This document shows, one piece after another, positions 9,092 to 18,534 of a stretch of DNA of 64,000 nt. The position numbers and the translations under genes were made by a program. The notes under the pieces were generated by a model. That model ran no database searches. It had not been told where the DNA came from and saw nothing but the letters and a program-made list of their open reading frames with translations. This stretch comes from CAWEQO01 sp963811225 (lineage in GTDB: Bacteria; Chloroflexota; Anaerolineae; Anaerolineales; Anaerolineaceae), in contig CAWEQO010000008.1 in NCBI GenBank assembly GCA_963811225.1, positions 1 through 64,000 of the forward strand. Direction: 5' to 3'. How positions within the stretch are numbered: position 1 is the first letter of the stretch; every line of letters starts with the position of its first letter.

Positions 9092-10654
9092 CTAGAGCGT
9101 TGTTTCCACTTTACGTCCGGCAGCGGATTCATCCTCGATTTTCTCCGGCTGAATGCCAGCCATCAGTAAGCCAATGGCTTTTTTGGTCGCCTTGGCAGCC
9201 GGAACAACCGCCAGGATCTTACCGCGGAACATCACCGCGATCCGATCCGAAAGCTCCATGATCTCATCGAGTTCTGGCGAGACCAGCAGCACAGCCGCGC
9301 CCTCATCGCGCTTAGCGATGATGCGGCTGTGAATGTACTCGATCGAGCCCACATCCAGGCCACGAGTAGGCTGCGAAGCAACCAACAGCTTGATCGGGCG
9401 CGAGAGCTCACGGGCGATAATCACCTTTTGCTGGTTTCCGCCGGAGAGCGAGCCAACCGGGGTCAGTGGGCTGGGTGTACGAACATCAAACTCGCGGATC
9501 AGCTCAACCAATTCCTCCAGGATGTTCTTTTCGTCCATGATCACGCCGTTGGCGTAGGGCTTGCGGTAGTAAGTATTGAGGACCAGGTTGTCTGAAACCG
9601 GGAAAGGCAAAACCAGGCCATCTCGCTGGCGATCTTCAGGTACATGGGCGGTGCCTAATTCGGTCACTTGCCGAGGAGTGGCGTGGGAGATGTCATGGCC
9701 GATCAGCAGGATCTCTCCCTCGACCGGATCGCGCAGCCCCGTCACAGCTTCCACCAGCTCGGTCTGCCCGTTGCCTTGCACGCCGGCAACCCCAAAGACC
9801 TCACCGGCATGCACTTCGAAGGAAACCCCATCCACCGTCACCTGGCGCCGGTCGTCGGCCACGACTAAATCGCGCACTTCGAGGATCATCTCGCCGGGCT
9901 GGGAAATTGTCTTTTCCACCTCGAGGTTAACCTGCCGCCCGACCATCATCGAAGCCAGCGTATCACGATCTGCTTCTGCAGGTTCCGTCTCGCCGACCAT
10001 CTGGCCGCGCCGGATGACCATAATGCGATCGGCCACATCCAGCACCTCACGCAGCTTATGCGTGATGAAGATGATCGATTTGCCCTGCTTGGCCAGCTCA
10101 CGCATGATGATGAACAGCTCGTCCGCTTCCTGAGGGGTCAGCACGGCGGTGGGTTCATCGAAGATCAGGATGTCTGCGTTGCGATAGAGCAGTTTAATGA
10201 TCTCCACCCGCTGCTGCACACCCACCGGCAGGTTCTTCACCAGCACGCCTGGATCTACATCGAGCCCATACTGCTCAGAGATATGTTGAATGCGATCGGC
10301 GGCTGTCTGCCGGTCAAGGAATCCACCGGTTGAAACAGCCTCCTCACCAAGCATCACATTCTCGGTGACCGTAAACACCGGGATGAGCATGAAGTGCTGG
10401 TGAACCATACCAATACCGACGCTGATTGCGTCGGTAGGGGAATGGATCTCAACTTTTTGGCCTCTTACGCTGATTTCACCCTCATCGGGTTGGTAGAGAC
10501 CATACAGGATGTTCATGAGAGTTGTCTTACCGGCGCCGTTCTCGCCGAGCAAGGCCAGTATCTCTCCCTGATTCAAAGTGAGATCGATATGATCGTTTGC
10601 CAGCACCCCGGGAAACCTTTTTGTGATATCCGAGAGTTGCAATACTGTTGTCAT
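9092..10654 (-). CDS. Nucleoside ABC transporter, duplicated ATP-binding protein (YufO/NupO-like)
   Basis: A 520-aa protein with two nucleotide-binding domains. Domain 1 has Walker A GENGAGKTT, signature-like LPVGVQQRVEI and Walker B IFDEPTAVLTPQE. Domain 2 has a degenerate P-loop (GVQGNGQTE), signature LSGGNQQKV and a Walker B in which the usual Glu is Gln (ASQPTRGLD). This asymmetric pattern is standard for sugar/nucleoside importers of the CUT2 kind. ATG 10654 is preferred because AGGA lies six bases upstream; in-frame starts at 10660 and 10672 are possible. It is separated from the binding-protein gene by a terminator-like hairpin, which would favour excess binding protein. Confidence 0.9.
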   Translation of the reverse strand: MTTVLQLSDITKRFPGVLANDHIDLTLNQGEILALLGENGAGKTTLMNILYGLYQPDEGEISVRGQKVEIHSPTDAISVGIGMVHQHFMLIPVFTVTENVMLGEEAVSTGGFLDRQTAADRIQHISEQYGLDVDPGVLVKNLPVGVQQRVEIIKLLYRNADILIFDEPTAVLTPQEADELFIIMRELAKQGKSIIFITHKLREVLDVADRIMVIRRGQMVGETEPAEADRDTLASMMVGRQVNLEVEKTISQPGEMILEVRDLVVADDRRQVTVDGVSFEVHAGEVFGVAGVQGNGQTELVEAVTGLRDPVEGEILLIGHDISHATPRQVTELGTAHVPEDRQRDGLVLPFPVSDNLVLNTYYRKPYANGVIMDEKNILEELVELIREFDVRTPSPLTPVGSLSGGNQQKVIIARELSRPIKLLVASQPTRGLDVGSIEYIHSRIIAKRDEGAAVLLVSPELDEIMELSDRIAVMFRGKILAVVPAAKATKKAIGLLMAGIQPEKIEDESAAGRKVETTL

Positions 10655-10781
10655 AATCATTCCTGGGAACAAGCATTAAAAATCTGAGATTATTTGATCC
10701 ATTTTACCATTAAAGCTCCTCGGAATCTCGCATCTGTACAAGAAGGAACAATCAGAATGTGAGCTGCTTTTGAGAATCGAG

Positions 10782-10809
10782 AAAGGGCCGGATTTGCATC
10801 CGGCCCTTT
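10782..10809. terminator. Hairpin between BMP lipoprotein and ATPase genes
   Basis: A 12-bp perfect stem, aaagggccggat at 10782-10793 with its complement at 10798-10809, closes a TTGC tetraloop. It lies downstream of the lipoprotein stop and upstream of the ATPase. Partial read-through would give more binding protein than transporter, a common arrangement in ABC importers. Confidence 0.8.
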
Positions 10810-10829
10810 TTACTCTCGAAAACTTAACT

Positions 10830-12020
10830 TTACGGGCGGGTCTGGACGGTGCCGGACAGAATGTCTGCCTTCACCTGTTCGAGCTCGCTCTTCAGATCAG
10901 CAGGAACCTGACCTTCAAGATTATGGAACGGAGCGAGGCCAACGCCATCATTATCCAGGTTACCGGTGATGGTGCCGCCCTCGAACGTGCCGTCGATCAC
11001 CTCTTGGATTGCGCCAAGGGTGGTTGCATCCATGTTCTTCATGACCGAAGTCAGGATGATGTCGGCGTAGTCGGGGGAGGTCAGGAACCAATCGGAGTCG
11101 ACGCCAATGACCATGCCATTGCCCCGAGACTTCACGGCGGCGGCTGTGCCCAGGCCAACCGGGCCGGCCACGGGCATGATGATGTCTGCGCCTTCGTCCA
11201 TGAGCGAATTACCCAACTCGGCGCCCTTGGTCTGATCGTCGAAGGAACTGCTGAATAGACCCGTGTCGGGATTGGCGGGGTCCCAGCCGAGGACAACCAC
11301 ATCGGTGCCCTTCTGCTCGTTGTAATACTGCACACCGCGAGCAAAGCCGTCCATAAAGATCGTAACGGTCGGGATCGGGAAACCACCATAGGTTCCGACG
11401 ATGCCAGTCTGGGTCATTCCGGCCGCGAGATAACCGGCCATGAAGGCGGCCTCGTCGGTCTGGAAGACCTGTCCCAAGATGTTGGGGACCACCGGATCGT
11501 AAGAAACATCGACGATGGAGAACTTCTGATCGGGATTAGCCTCAGCAGCCGCTTTGGTCGCATCGGCCAGGAAGAAGCCGACCGGGACGATCAAGTTGCA
11601 GCCTTCCTGAATGAAGGCGTTGAGGTTCTTCTCGTAGTCGGCGACTTCCTGCGACTCGAGGTACTTGCCCTGCACGCCTAACTGCTGCATGGCCTGTTCC
11701 ACGCCGCGCCAGGCGGTGGCGTTGAAGGACTTGTCGTCGATACCGCCGGTGTCGGTCACCTCGCAAACGAGGACGTCAGCGGGGTTCATTGCCTCGCCGG
11801 TCGTGGGAGCGGTCGTTGGGGCTTCGGTCGGGGCAGCGGGTGCGGCCTCAGTCGGAGCAGTAGTCGGGGCGACGGTCGGCGGCGCCTGGGTGGGCGGTGC
11901 AGCGGGGGGCGCCTCGGTCGGCGCTGTGGTTGGCTCCACGGGAGCGGCCGGTGCACAAGCGCTCAGAACGATTGTGAGCACCATCAACAGGGCAACTACG
12001 ATTGAAACTTTCTTGGACAT
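10830..12020 (-). CDS. BMP family ABC transporter substrate-binding lipoprotein
   Basis: A 396-aa protein. An N-terminal signal sequence ends in a lipobox (VLSAC; lipidated Cys21). A ~50-residue low-complexity Pro/Thr/Ala/Glu linker follows, then a periplasmic-binding fold of the BMP (PnrA/Med) family with VTDTGGIDDKSFNATAW near the start. PnrA-type proteins bind purine nucleosides, so this is the capture component of the importer encoded downstream. The linker probably spans the cell wall or envelope. A good promoter lies ~80 bases upstream. Exact ligand is not certain. Confidence 0.92.
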   Translation of the reverse strand: MSKKVSIVVALLMVLTIVLSACAPAAPVEPTTAPTEAPPAAPPTQAPPTVAPTTAPTEAAPAAPTEAPTTAPTTGEAMNPADVLVCEVTDTGGIDDKSFNATAWRGVEQAMQQLGVQGKYLESQEVADYEKNLNAFIQEGCNLIVPVGFFLADATKAAAEANPDQKFSIVDVSYDPVVPNILGQVFQTDEAAFMAGYLAAGMTQTGIVGTYGGFPIPTVTIFMDGFARGVQYYNEQKGTDVVVLGWDPANPDTGLFSSSFDDQTKGAELGNSLMDEGADIIMPVAGPVGLGTAAAVKSRGNGMVIGVDSDWFLTSPDYADIILTSVMKNMDATTLGAIQEVIDGTFEGGTITGNLDNDGVGLAPFHNLEGQVPADLKSELEQVKADILSGTVQTRP

Positions 12021-12101
12021 GGACTTCTCCTCTCCTAAACATACTTGATCTGAGAAAGTTTTTTGCGGGAATGTATCTTCAATATCCCCGCACTCAAAGG
12101 A

Positions 12102-12130
12102 AGTATAACTTTAATTGACAGGGTATGCAA
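12102..12130 (-). promoter_or_regulatory. Promoter of the nucleoside importer operon
   Basis: On the minus strand, TTGCAT (12130-12125), a 17-base spacer and TATACT (12107-12102) match a sigma-70 type promoter. It lies ~80 bases upstream of the BMP lipoprotein ATG. Confidence 0.7.
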
Positions 12131-12216
12131 GAATGAAAAGCATTCTTAACTTTAAAGCGCCTCTCAAGCAGTCGCAGATTTCTTCGGCTGGTATGGCTGC
12201 TGCTCCGGCAGCGCTG

Positions 12217-13506
12217 CTAACCTTCCACGACTACTGGAGTTATTAGCGCACCCGGCGCTTCCGAAGTTTTTGCTTCCCCTTTTCGAACGCCAATCATCAT
12301 GATCATTGCAACGACCATGAAGATAGGGCCGACGACCATGATCAGGTTGTAGTTATTCCCGGTCAGCGCAACGATCCAGCCGTTGATGTTCGGCCCGGCA
12401 ATCGCGGCCATCGTCGAGAACAGGTAATACAAGCCTGTGAAGGTGCCGACTTTCAGATCGTCGGTCATATCGACCACCATCGGCAGCGAATTCACATTGA
12501 TCAACGCCCAGGAAGCGCCCGCAAACATCAGGATCAAGCCGATAATCGGAACGACGCCCAACACGGGCAGTTTGGTAACCTGGATGAGCAGCGAACTGGC
12601 CGGTAAGAAGAACATCGCCAGCATACTGGCCGACATCGCCACGATGCCGATCATGATCGTGTTCCGGCGTCCGATCCTCCCACCGATATATCCCGCCGGC
12701 AAGGCGAAGATGACGAAGATCAGGGAAAGCTGGCCCAACAGAAGGCCGCTGTCCTCGCCGGGTAATCCCAGGTGATTCTGCGCGTACAGGGTGAAGAAAG
12801 CTTCAATCGCATTATAGGCGACAAACCAAAAGAAGATCGCCAGCAAGATCCGCAGGGCGCTCTTCTCTTTGTCCTTCAGCAGGGTCCGTAAAGCCACCCA
12901 CAAATTGGGCTGTTCTACGCTGGCCGTTTCAGACTGTTTTGGCTCACGCACGAACGCAAAAAGCAGCAGAACAGAGACGATGACCAGGGCCGAACCCATC
13001 CAGAAAGGATAGGCCTGATTGATTGCATAAAGCCTGGCCCCGCCGAGCGTCGCGATGATTGCCCCGAACCCGCCCATGAAGTTAATGATGCCGTTCGCTT
13101 GGGAGCGGAAAGGCGAGGGGGTGATATCGGGCATCATCGCTACAACAGGGGTACGCCAGAAAGCCATGCTGAGGAGGAGCGTGCTGGTGCAAGCCACAAA
13201 CAGCGGAAGGGCGCTCGCCAAAGGAATCAGCCCGAAGACAACTGCCCCTACCGGCGCTCCAACAAGGATAAACGGCATACGACGCCCGATTGGGGTGCGG
13301 AGACGGTCTGACCAGGCGCCAACGGGCGGCTGGATGAGAAGCGCGGCGATATTGTCCAGGGTCATGAAGAACCCGATCCATCTCGGATCCAGGGCAAAAC
13401 GGTTCGCCAGGAAAAGCGGCACGAACGTGTTGTAGGTCATCCATATCAGGCTAACCGAAAAAAATCCAAACCCGAGCAAAAATGTTTTGCCATAGCTGAA
13501 GCGCAT
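12217..13506 (-). CDS. MFS transporter, SLC45 (sugar/H+ symporter)-like
   Basis: A 429-aa protein with 12 predicted membrane helices. The N-terminal motif QPPVGAWSDRLRTPIGRRMP matches the GPH/SLC45-like branch of the major facilitator superfamily, which includes sucrose and other sugar symporters in bacteria. The second half carries the related GRIGRRNTIM loop. It is a single-gene unit with its own promoter, upstream of and in the same direction as the nucleoside importer. The substrate cannot be told from sequence. Confidence 0.85.
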   Translation of the reverse strand: MRFSYGKTFLLGFGFFSVSLIWMTYNTFVPLFLANRFALDPRWIGFFMTLDNIAALLIQPPVGAWSDRLRTPIGRRMPFILVGAPVGAVVFGLIPLASALPLFVACTSTLLLSMAFWRTPVVAMMPDITPSPFRSQANGIINFMGGFGAIIATLGGARLYAINQAYPFWMGSALVIVSVLLLFAFVREPKQSETASVEQPNLWVALRTLLKDKEKSALRILLAIFFWFVAYNAIEAFFTLYAQNHLGLPGEDSGLLLGQLSLIFVIFALPAGYIGGRIGRRNTIMIGIVAMSASMLAMFFLPASSLLIQVTKLPVLGVVPIIGLILMFAGASWALINVNSLPMVVDMTDDLKVGTFTGLYYLFSTMAAIAGPNINGWIVALTGNNYNLIMVVGPIFMVVAMIMMIGVRKGEAKTSEAPGALITPVVVEG

Positions 13507-13551
13507 GGAGATCTCCTGAAGGAAATTTGTTAACGATAAGGGAACAGCCTT

Positions 13552-13580
13552 ACTTTACCGATTCTCAACCTATTTGTCAA
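13552..13580 (-). promoter_or_regulatory. Promoter of the MFS transporter
   Basis: On the minus strand, a consensus -35 TTGACA (13580-13575), a 17-base spacer and TAAAGT (13557-13552) lie ~45 bases before the MFS start codon. Confidence 0.75.
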
Positions 13581-13715
13581 ACAAAAGGATGCACGAAAAT
13601 GCTGCAGGATTCGGTCCGACCGATACGTTCTCTGCCTGCGCTGAAAAGATCCCTGCCGTGATTCAAGGTATAATCGACCTGTCCGATACCAAATTCTGCG
13701 AGCGTAAAACCGATC

Positions 13716-15653
13716 TTGACGATAAGTCATTCCCATTCCCAATCAACCAATCAATACCAGTCGCCGCGCGCGCTGTTAAGTCCCGGAAAACTGCTGCTGA
13801 TCCTGGGGCTGGTGGTAGGCCTGTTGTACTGCGTCTTCATCCCGTTTGGGGCCGGCTTCGACGAGGAGACGCACGCGCTGCGCATCTACGACCTCTCCGG
13901 CCTGCACCTGCTGCCCAACCGCGGCCCCGACGGCAAGACGCTCGGCTTTTCGGAATTCTTCACGCTCTCGTACCAGCGGCGCTTCTTCGAGTCGCCGGCC
14001 TTCGACCAGTTTGGCCGCGAGAATTTCCTCAAGACCCCCAACTACGACAGCATGTCGATCACCGAGACCCGCTCGATCTACTCGCCGGTGATCTTCCTGC
14101 CGCAAGCGGTGCTGGCCGGGGTCTTCTGGCGCTTCTTGGAGCTGCCGGTCATCCCGGTGGCGATCGTGCTGCGGCTGGCCGGGCTGGCGCTGTACCTGGC
14201 GGCGGCCTACGTCACGCTGCGCCTGCTGCCGCTGGGCAAGTGGGTGTTCCTGGTGCTGGCGCTTTCACCGATGGCCCTGTTCCAGGCGGCCACCCTGAAC
14301 GCGGATGGTTTCACGAATGCGGTCAGCTTCCTGTTCATCGGGTTGACGCTGAATTTGTATGCGGAAAGTCCTCCTCCCGGCCCTCTCCCAGAAGCAGAGG
14401 GGGGAAATGGCTCCCTCACCCAAAAGGAGCAGCCTGAGGAGAGAGCCGGGGCAAGGGTCATTAAGCTCTACGCCCTGGCGATCGTGATCGTGCTGCTGGG
14501 GCTTGCCAAGCCGGGCTACATTGCCCTGCTGCCGCTGGCGCTGATCCTGCCCTGGCGGCGACTGCGGTCCAAACCGGCGCGCGCCCTGCTGGTCGCCGCG
14601 GCGACGCTGGCGGTGATTGTCACCGCGGGCTGGATGCTGCTGTCGGTGCCCGATTCGCACTTCGCCTCGGGCGGCTCGCAGAGCCTGTCACGCCAGGCGG
14701 CGCTCGTGCTGGCGGACCCGGGCGGCTTCGCGCTGGCCTACATCACCGGGGCATTCCGCTCGATCCTGCCCTACTTCCGCGACTGGACCGCGGCCTACGG
14801 CTATTGGGTCGGCACCGTGCCGCAGCCGGTCTACTGGTTCTTCCCGCTGGCGCTGGTGACCGCCCTGCTGGCAGAGCCTCGTAACAATCGCTTCCCCTGG
14901 AAGACGCGACTGGCCCTGCTGGCAGTGTTCGCGCTGTCCGCCGGAGCGGTGCTGATGATGTTCTTCCTGGTGCACTACGAGCCCGGCACCAACAGCGACC
15001 TGGGCCAGCAGGGTCGCTACTTCATCCCGGTGGCGCCGCTGTTCTTCATCCCGCTTGCGGGGTTGGTTTCTCTGAGAGAATGGAATCGCCGGGCAGCCGG
15101 TTATCTGGCATCCGGCGCGCTGGTGGTTACGCTGGCGTTCTACTCGCTGGGACTGTATGCCGCCTATTATACAGAATGCGGCTATGCGCAGTTCGCCGGC
15201 CAAAAATGCGTCCTGCCGGTTTATAAGAACATCGAGAAGGTGAACGCGCCCCTGGTCATGCTGAACCAGGACAACCCGACCGCTAACCAGCAGTTCTCGA
15301 ATACCTGCGGCGAGCGCTTGCAGGCCGTGCAGGTGCTGGTCAATGCAGTCTCGGCGCAAGGCGGCACGCTGCGCTACTCGCTGCTGGACAGCCAGGGGCA
15401 GGTTGCAGCCTCACAGACCATCCCCCTATCCGAGATCGTGATACAAAAGCCGCTGATATTGAAGGTGGACGGCGCAGCGGCGCAAAGCGGCCCGTACGAG
15501 ATCCGCCTGGACGCATCCGGGCTGGCGCAAGGCGAGTCCGTCGGCCTGGCCCTGCGGCCCGGAGACCACTACCCCGGTGCGCTGACCGTGGCCGGAGAGC
15601 CGCTGGATGGAGATTTGATTTTCCAGTACGTGTGCAGGAATCCGTTCCAATAG
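13716..15653 (+). CDS. DUF2142 family polytopic membrane protein
   Basis: A 645-aa protein with about twelve hydrophobic segments. The early motif FIPFGAGFDEETHALRIYDL is typical of DUF2142 membrane proteins, which are related in topology to GT-C glycosyltransferases and occur with surface polysaccharide genes. The last ~150 residues are hydrophilic and extracytoplasmic. Residues ~220-250 form a Pro/Gly/Glu-rich insert encoded by a palindromic DNA element (14371-14456) between two membrane helices. The frame opens with TTG at 13716 and lacks a clear ribosome site; a TATAAT lies at 13669-13674. It is convergent with the flippase/glycosyltransferase pair. The biochemical role is unknown. Confidence 0.78.
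   Translation: MTISHSHSQSTNQYQSPRALLSPGKLLLILGLVVGLLYCVFIPFGAGFDEETHALRIYDLSGLHLLPNRGPDGKTLGFSEFFTLSYQRRFFESPAFDQFGRENFLKTPNYDSMSITETRSIYSPVIFLPQAVLAGVFWRFLELPVIPVAIVLRLAGLALYLAAAYVTLRLLPLGKWVFLVLALSPMALFQAATLNADGFTNAVSFLFIGLTLNLYAESPPPGPLPEAEGGNGSLTQKEQPEERAGARVIKLYALAIVIVLLGLAKPGYIALLPLALILPWRRLRSKPARALLVAAATLAVIVTAGWMLLSVPDSHFASGGSQSLSRQAALVLADPGGFALAYITGAFRSILPYFRDWTAAYGYWVGTVPQPVYWFFPLALVTALLAEPRNNRFPWKTRLALLAVFALSAGAVLMMFFLVHYEPGTNSDLGQQGRYFIPVAPLFFIPLAGLVSLREWNRRAAGYLASGALVVTLAFYSLGLYAAYYTECGYAQFAGQKCVLPVYKNIEKVNAPLVMLNQDNPTANQQFSNTCGERLQAVQVLVNAVSAQGGTLRYSLLDSQGQVAASQTIPLSEIVIQKPLILKVDGAAAQSGPYEIRLDASGLAQGESVGLALRPGDHYPGALTVAGEPLDGDLIFQYVCRNPFQ
14371..14456. repeat. Palindromic REP-like element inserted in frame
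   Basis: An imperfect inverted repeat (cccggccctctcc at 14376-14388 with ggagagagccgggg at 14438-14451) sits inside the DUF2142 gene. It encodes the odd peptide SPPPGPLPEAEGGNGS without breaking the frame. Its composition differs from the flanking membrane-protein codons. It resembles dispersed palindromic repeats that invade coding regions in some genomes; no second copy is seen in this window. Confidence 0.55.
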
Positions 15654-15660
15654 AGAGCGG

Positions 15661-16704
15661 TTAACGGTCCTGAAGTGGTAAACGTTCACTAATCTCTGCT
15701 CTCCGCTCTCTTTTCCCTAAATATGTCCCCCAAGCAATTCCCCCAAACAAAAGCACATACCCCATTGTCAGGATATGAGCGGCAAAGCCGGAGGTGATGG
15801 CGACATCCTGCGAGTAATCCAACAGCACCATGCCGGTAGCCCAGCCCGCTTCTTGCGTGCCGAAGCTGCCAAAGCTGTTGATCGGCAGCACGCTGGCCAG
15901 GGCGGCAAATGTGACGCTGACCACGGTGACGTAAAAGGTAGGCTGCAAGCCGATGCCCCACAGCAGCATGTGGAACGACCAGAAGTTGGCAAACCATTCG
16001 GCTGAGGCCAGCAGCGCCCAGAGCGGATAGTCCAGGCGGGGGTAGCGGCGCAGGTCGTCGAGCAGGCCCTCCAGCAGGCTGCGCCCCTTCTGCAACAGAG
16101 CAACCCGCTGGAACGGGCGCAGATTGAACAGCCAGCCGAGCAGCGTGCGCTGGTTGTGCGCCAGCACCAGCAGCCCCAAGATCAGGGCCAGCAGGAAGCC
16201 CATCAGCGCCAGGATCGAGAAGAAGTACACCGACAGCCCCGGCGGCAGATACACGACCCACGTGATCACCAGGAACAGCAGCGAGATGGCCAGGAAGTCG
16301 AACAGGCGCAGCACCATCAGTGAAGACAATCCCTGCGCTACGCTCGAGTCATTCTCTTTCTTGAGCAAGTACACGTACACCAGCTCGCCCAGCTTCATCG
16401 GCACCCACTGCGAGGCCAGGCTGGCAGCCAGGCTCAGGCGCAGCATGCGCAGGTAGCCGGGATGGCTGCGGGCGTTCAGGCGGGTCAGCCGCAGGGCGCG
16501 CAGCAGTCCTTTGAGCAGGTAGAAGAGACCGCCCAGCAGCAGGTAGACGGGATCGACCGCCAGCACCTGCCGCATCAAGCCGCCGAAATTGATCTGCCGG
16601 AGCAGCAGGTACAGGACCGCCACACCCAAGGCGAAATAGATAAGATTGCGTGGGGAGAGATATTTGCGCAAGGGGCTTTTGGCCGCCGGAATGCCGGGGT
16701 TCAA
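15661..16704 (-). CDS. Lysylphosphatidylglycerol synthase-like (YbhN/AglD family) integral membrane protein
   Basis: A ~347-aa protein with eight or so membrane helices of the LPG_synthase_TM family (UPF0104). It has LARNSRHPGYLRMLRLSLAA-like features of the family: an arginine-rich loop after helix 2, and a later GSFGTQEAGWATGMVLL segment. Such proteins usually accompany glycosyltransferases and are suspected lipid or glycan flippases. The preferred start is TTG 16704, which overlaps the stop of the glycosyltransferase gene (TTGA) and has AAGG upstream. The open frame extends further to 17181, but that part only overlaps the glycosyltransferase. It is coupled to that gene and convergent with the DUF2142 gene. 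Confidence 0.78.
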   Translation of the reverse strand: MNPGIPAAKSPLRKYLSPRNLIYFALGVAVLYLLLRQINFGGLMRQVLAVDPVYLLLGGLFYLLKGLLRALRLTRLNARSHPGYLRMLRLSLAASLASQWVPMKLGELVYVYLLKKENDSSVAQGLSSLMVLRLFDFLAISLLFLVITWVVYLPPGLSVYFFSILALMGFLLALILGLLVLAHNQRTLLGWLFNLRPFQRVALLQKGRSLLEGLLDDLRRYPRLDYPLWALLASAEWFANFWSFHMLLWGIGLQPTFYVTVVSVTFAALASVLPINSFGSFGTQEAGWATGMVLLDYSQDVAITSGFAAHILTMGYVLLFGGIAWGTYLGKRERRAEISERLPLQDR

Positions 16705-17636
16705 GCGAACCTTTCTCTGCGCAGGGCGCTGATCTGGTCGCACAGCAGCCCGAAGAAAAAGGACTGCACGCCCAGGATGATCAGCAGTGAGGCGAACACC
16801 GGGAAACCCAGGTGGTTGATGCCGGCCTTGATGAAGCCGTAAGCCAGCCCGAAGGCGATCAGAGCCGCGCCGGTCAGACCGAAAAACTTGAGCGGCTTGA
16901 ACAGCAGCACAATGTGCAGGATGATGTGCAGGGTGCGCAGGCCGTCGCGCACCTGCTTGACGGCACTCTGGCCCACCCGCGGCTGCACCTGGATCGGCAC
17001 GGTGGCGCCGTAATGGTTGCCTTCGATCATCAGTAGGGTCGTGAGGGTGGAAGCGCCGAAGCCTTTGGGCAGCAGGTGCAGGTAGCGCAGCAAGATGTCG
17101 CGCCGGAAGCCGCGCAGTCCGGAGTTGAAATCGGGCACGGGCTGGCCGACCGAGAAGTTGACCACCTGGCGCAGCAGCCACTTGCCCAGCTTGCGATTAG
17201 GATCCTGGTACGAGGTCGACTCGCGCACACCGATGCAGTACTCCAGCCGGTGATCGAGCAGCGTGTCGCATACCCGCAGCAGGTCCTCCACCCGGTGCTG
17301 ACCGTCCGAATCGAACCACAGGATGTACTCGCCCTTCGAGGCGCGCGCGCCGGTGCAGATGGCGGAACCGTAGCCGCGATTGAAGGGGTGCTGGATGACC
17401 GTGACCTGCGGGTAGGCGCGTACGATCTCACCGGTGCGATCGCTGGAACCGTCGTCGACCACGATCACCTCGGCCGCGTCCAGGCGTGGCTCGCAGCTGA
17501 TCTGCTCGAGGATATCGCCAATGCCCGCCTCTTCGTTGAAAGCGGGAATGATGATCGAAAAAGTGGGGAGGGCAGCGGGCGAAGTAAATTTCGGAACTTC
17601 GGCAGCGCTTGGGCGCACAGCGGTCGGCTCGGCCAT
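16701..17636 (-). CDS. Family 2 glycosyltransferase (dolichol-phosphate mannosyltransferase-like)
   Basis: A ~311-aa enzyme. The GT-A fold begins FSIIIPAFNEEAGIGDIL, with VIVVDDGSSDRTGEIV and the DSDGQH metal-binding motif (DxD). Two C-terminal membrane helices (LLFKPLKFFGLTGAALIAFG and a following one) anchor it, as in DPM1/GtrB-like transferases that load sugars onto polyprenyl phosphate. ATG 17636 is likely; a GTG at 17648 is also possible. It is co-transcribed with the flippase-like protein that follows, suggesting a shared envelope glycan step. Confidence 0.88.
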   Translation of the reverse strand: MAEPTAVRPSAAEVPKFTSPAALPTFSIIIPAFNEEAGIGDILEQISCEPRLDAAEVIVVDDGSSDRTGEIVRAYPQVTVIQHPFNRGYGSAICTGARASKGEYILWFDSDGQHRVEDLLRVCDTLLDHRLEYCIGVRESTSYQDPNRKLGKWLLRQVVNFSVGQPVPDFNSGLRGFRRDILLRYLHLLPKGFGASTLTTLLMIEGNHYGATVPIQVQPRVGQSAVKQVRDGLRTLHIILHIVLLFKPLKFFGLTGAALIAFGLAYGFIKAGINHLGFPVFASLLIILGVQSFFFGLLCDQISALRRERFA

Positions 17637-17690
17637 AGATGATTTCACTTTGCTTGCAATCTGTTGTTCAGAAATTCTGGGGATATTGTA

Positions 17691-18446
17691 TCACTGATCT
17701 TCTGGACGCTCATCTTCCAGCTCGCGTTTCAGCTGCTCCAGGTACTTGCGGTCGGCATCGCTCAGGTCGGCGGTCTCCAACAGGTCGGGACGGCGCAGCA
17801 GGGTGCGGCGCAGAGCCTGCTGCCGCCGCCAGCGGTCGATCTCGGCGTGGTTGCCGGAGAGCAGCACATCCGGCACGGTCCAGCCGCGGAAATCGGGCGG
17901 GCGGGTGTAATGGGGATACTCCAGCAGGCCCATGGCGTGCGAGTCGTCCATGGCGCCGGTCGGATCGCCGAGCGCGCCGGGGATCAAGCGGGTGACCGCA
18001 TCGATGATCATCAGCGCCGGGAGCTCGCCGCCGGTCAACACAAAGTCGCCGATCGAGACCTCATCGGTCACCAGGCGCTGGCGCACGCGCTCATCCACGC
18101 CCTCGTAGCGCCCGCTCAGCAGGGCCAGGCGGGGCTGCTTAGACCACTCGATAGCCATCTGCTGGTTAAAGACGCGCCCCTGCGGGGTGAGCAGCACCAG
18201 CGGCGTTTCGGGCGGCGAACCGAGCACGCTCTCCACGGCAGTGAAGATCGGCCCGGGCTTCATCACCATGCCGCCTCCGCCGCCGTATGGGGTGTCGTCG
18301 GTGACGTGGTGTTTGTCGATGGTCCAGGAGCGGATGTCATGCAGGTGCACGTCCAGCAGTTCCTTTTCAATGGCGCGCTGCAGGATGGAGGTCTGGAGGT
18401 AGGGTTTGAAAACGTCTGGGAACAACGTGAACACGTCGAATCGCAT
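17691..18446 (-). CDS. trmD: tRNA (guanine37-N1)-methyltransferase
   Basis: A 251-aa SPOUT-family enzyme that methylates G37 of tRNAs to prevent frameshifting. Family motifs are clear: MRFDVFTLFPDVF at the start, DDTPYGGGGGMVMKPGP, LLTPQGRVFNQ, SGRYEGVDERV and SIGDFVLTGGELPALMIIDA (the trefoil-knot SAM site). The C-terminal helical domain is present. The usual neighbours rpsP, rimM and rplS are absent, so it stands outside the common operon. The start at 18446 is set by the conserved N-terminus. Confidence 0.96.
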   Translation of the reverse strand: MRFDVFTLFPDVFKPYLQTSILQRAIEKELLDVHLHDIRSWTIDKHHVTDDTPYGGGGGMVMKPGPIFTAVESVLGSPPETPLVLLTPQGRVFNQQMAIEWSKQPRLALLSGRYEGVDERVRQRLVTDEVSIGDFVLTGGELPALMIIDAVTRLIPGALGDPTGAMDDSHAMGLLEYPHYTRPPDFRGWTVPDVLLSGNHAEIDRWRRQQALRRTLLRRPDLLETADLSDADRKYLEQLKRELEDERPEDQ

Positions 18447-18534
18447 GGCATGATTGTAAAGGGAAGGGCCCGGATTGGCAAGCGAAAAAGAGACCAGGGT
18501 GGAACGGAGCAATGGATGGTGATGATTAACGAAA

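Noticed and set aside
12021..12101. Possible purine riboswitch before the nucleoside importer
   Set aside because: The short leader has one weak hairpin and lacks the conserved purine-riboswitch loops; nothing supports a riboswitch.
16705..17181. N-terminal extension of the flippase-like protein upstream of TTG 16704
   Set aside because: The extension lies wholly inside the glycosyltransferase gene in another frame and is Arg/Pro/Ala-rich with no similarity to the family.
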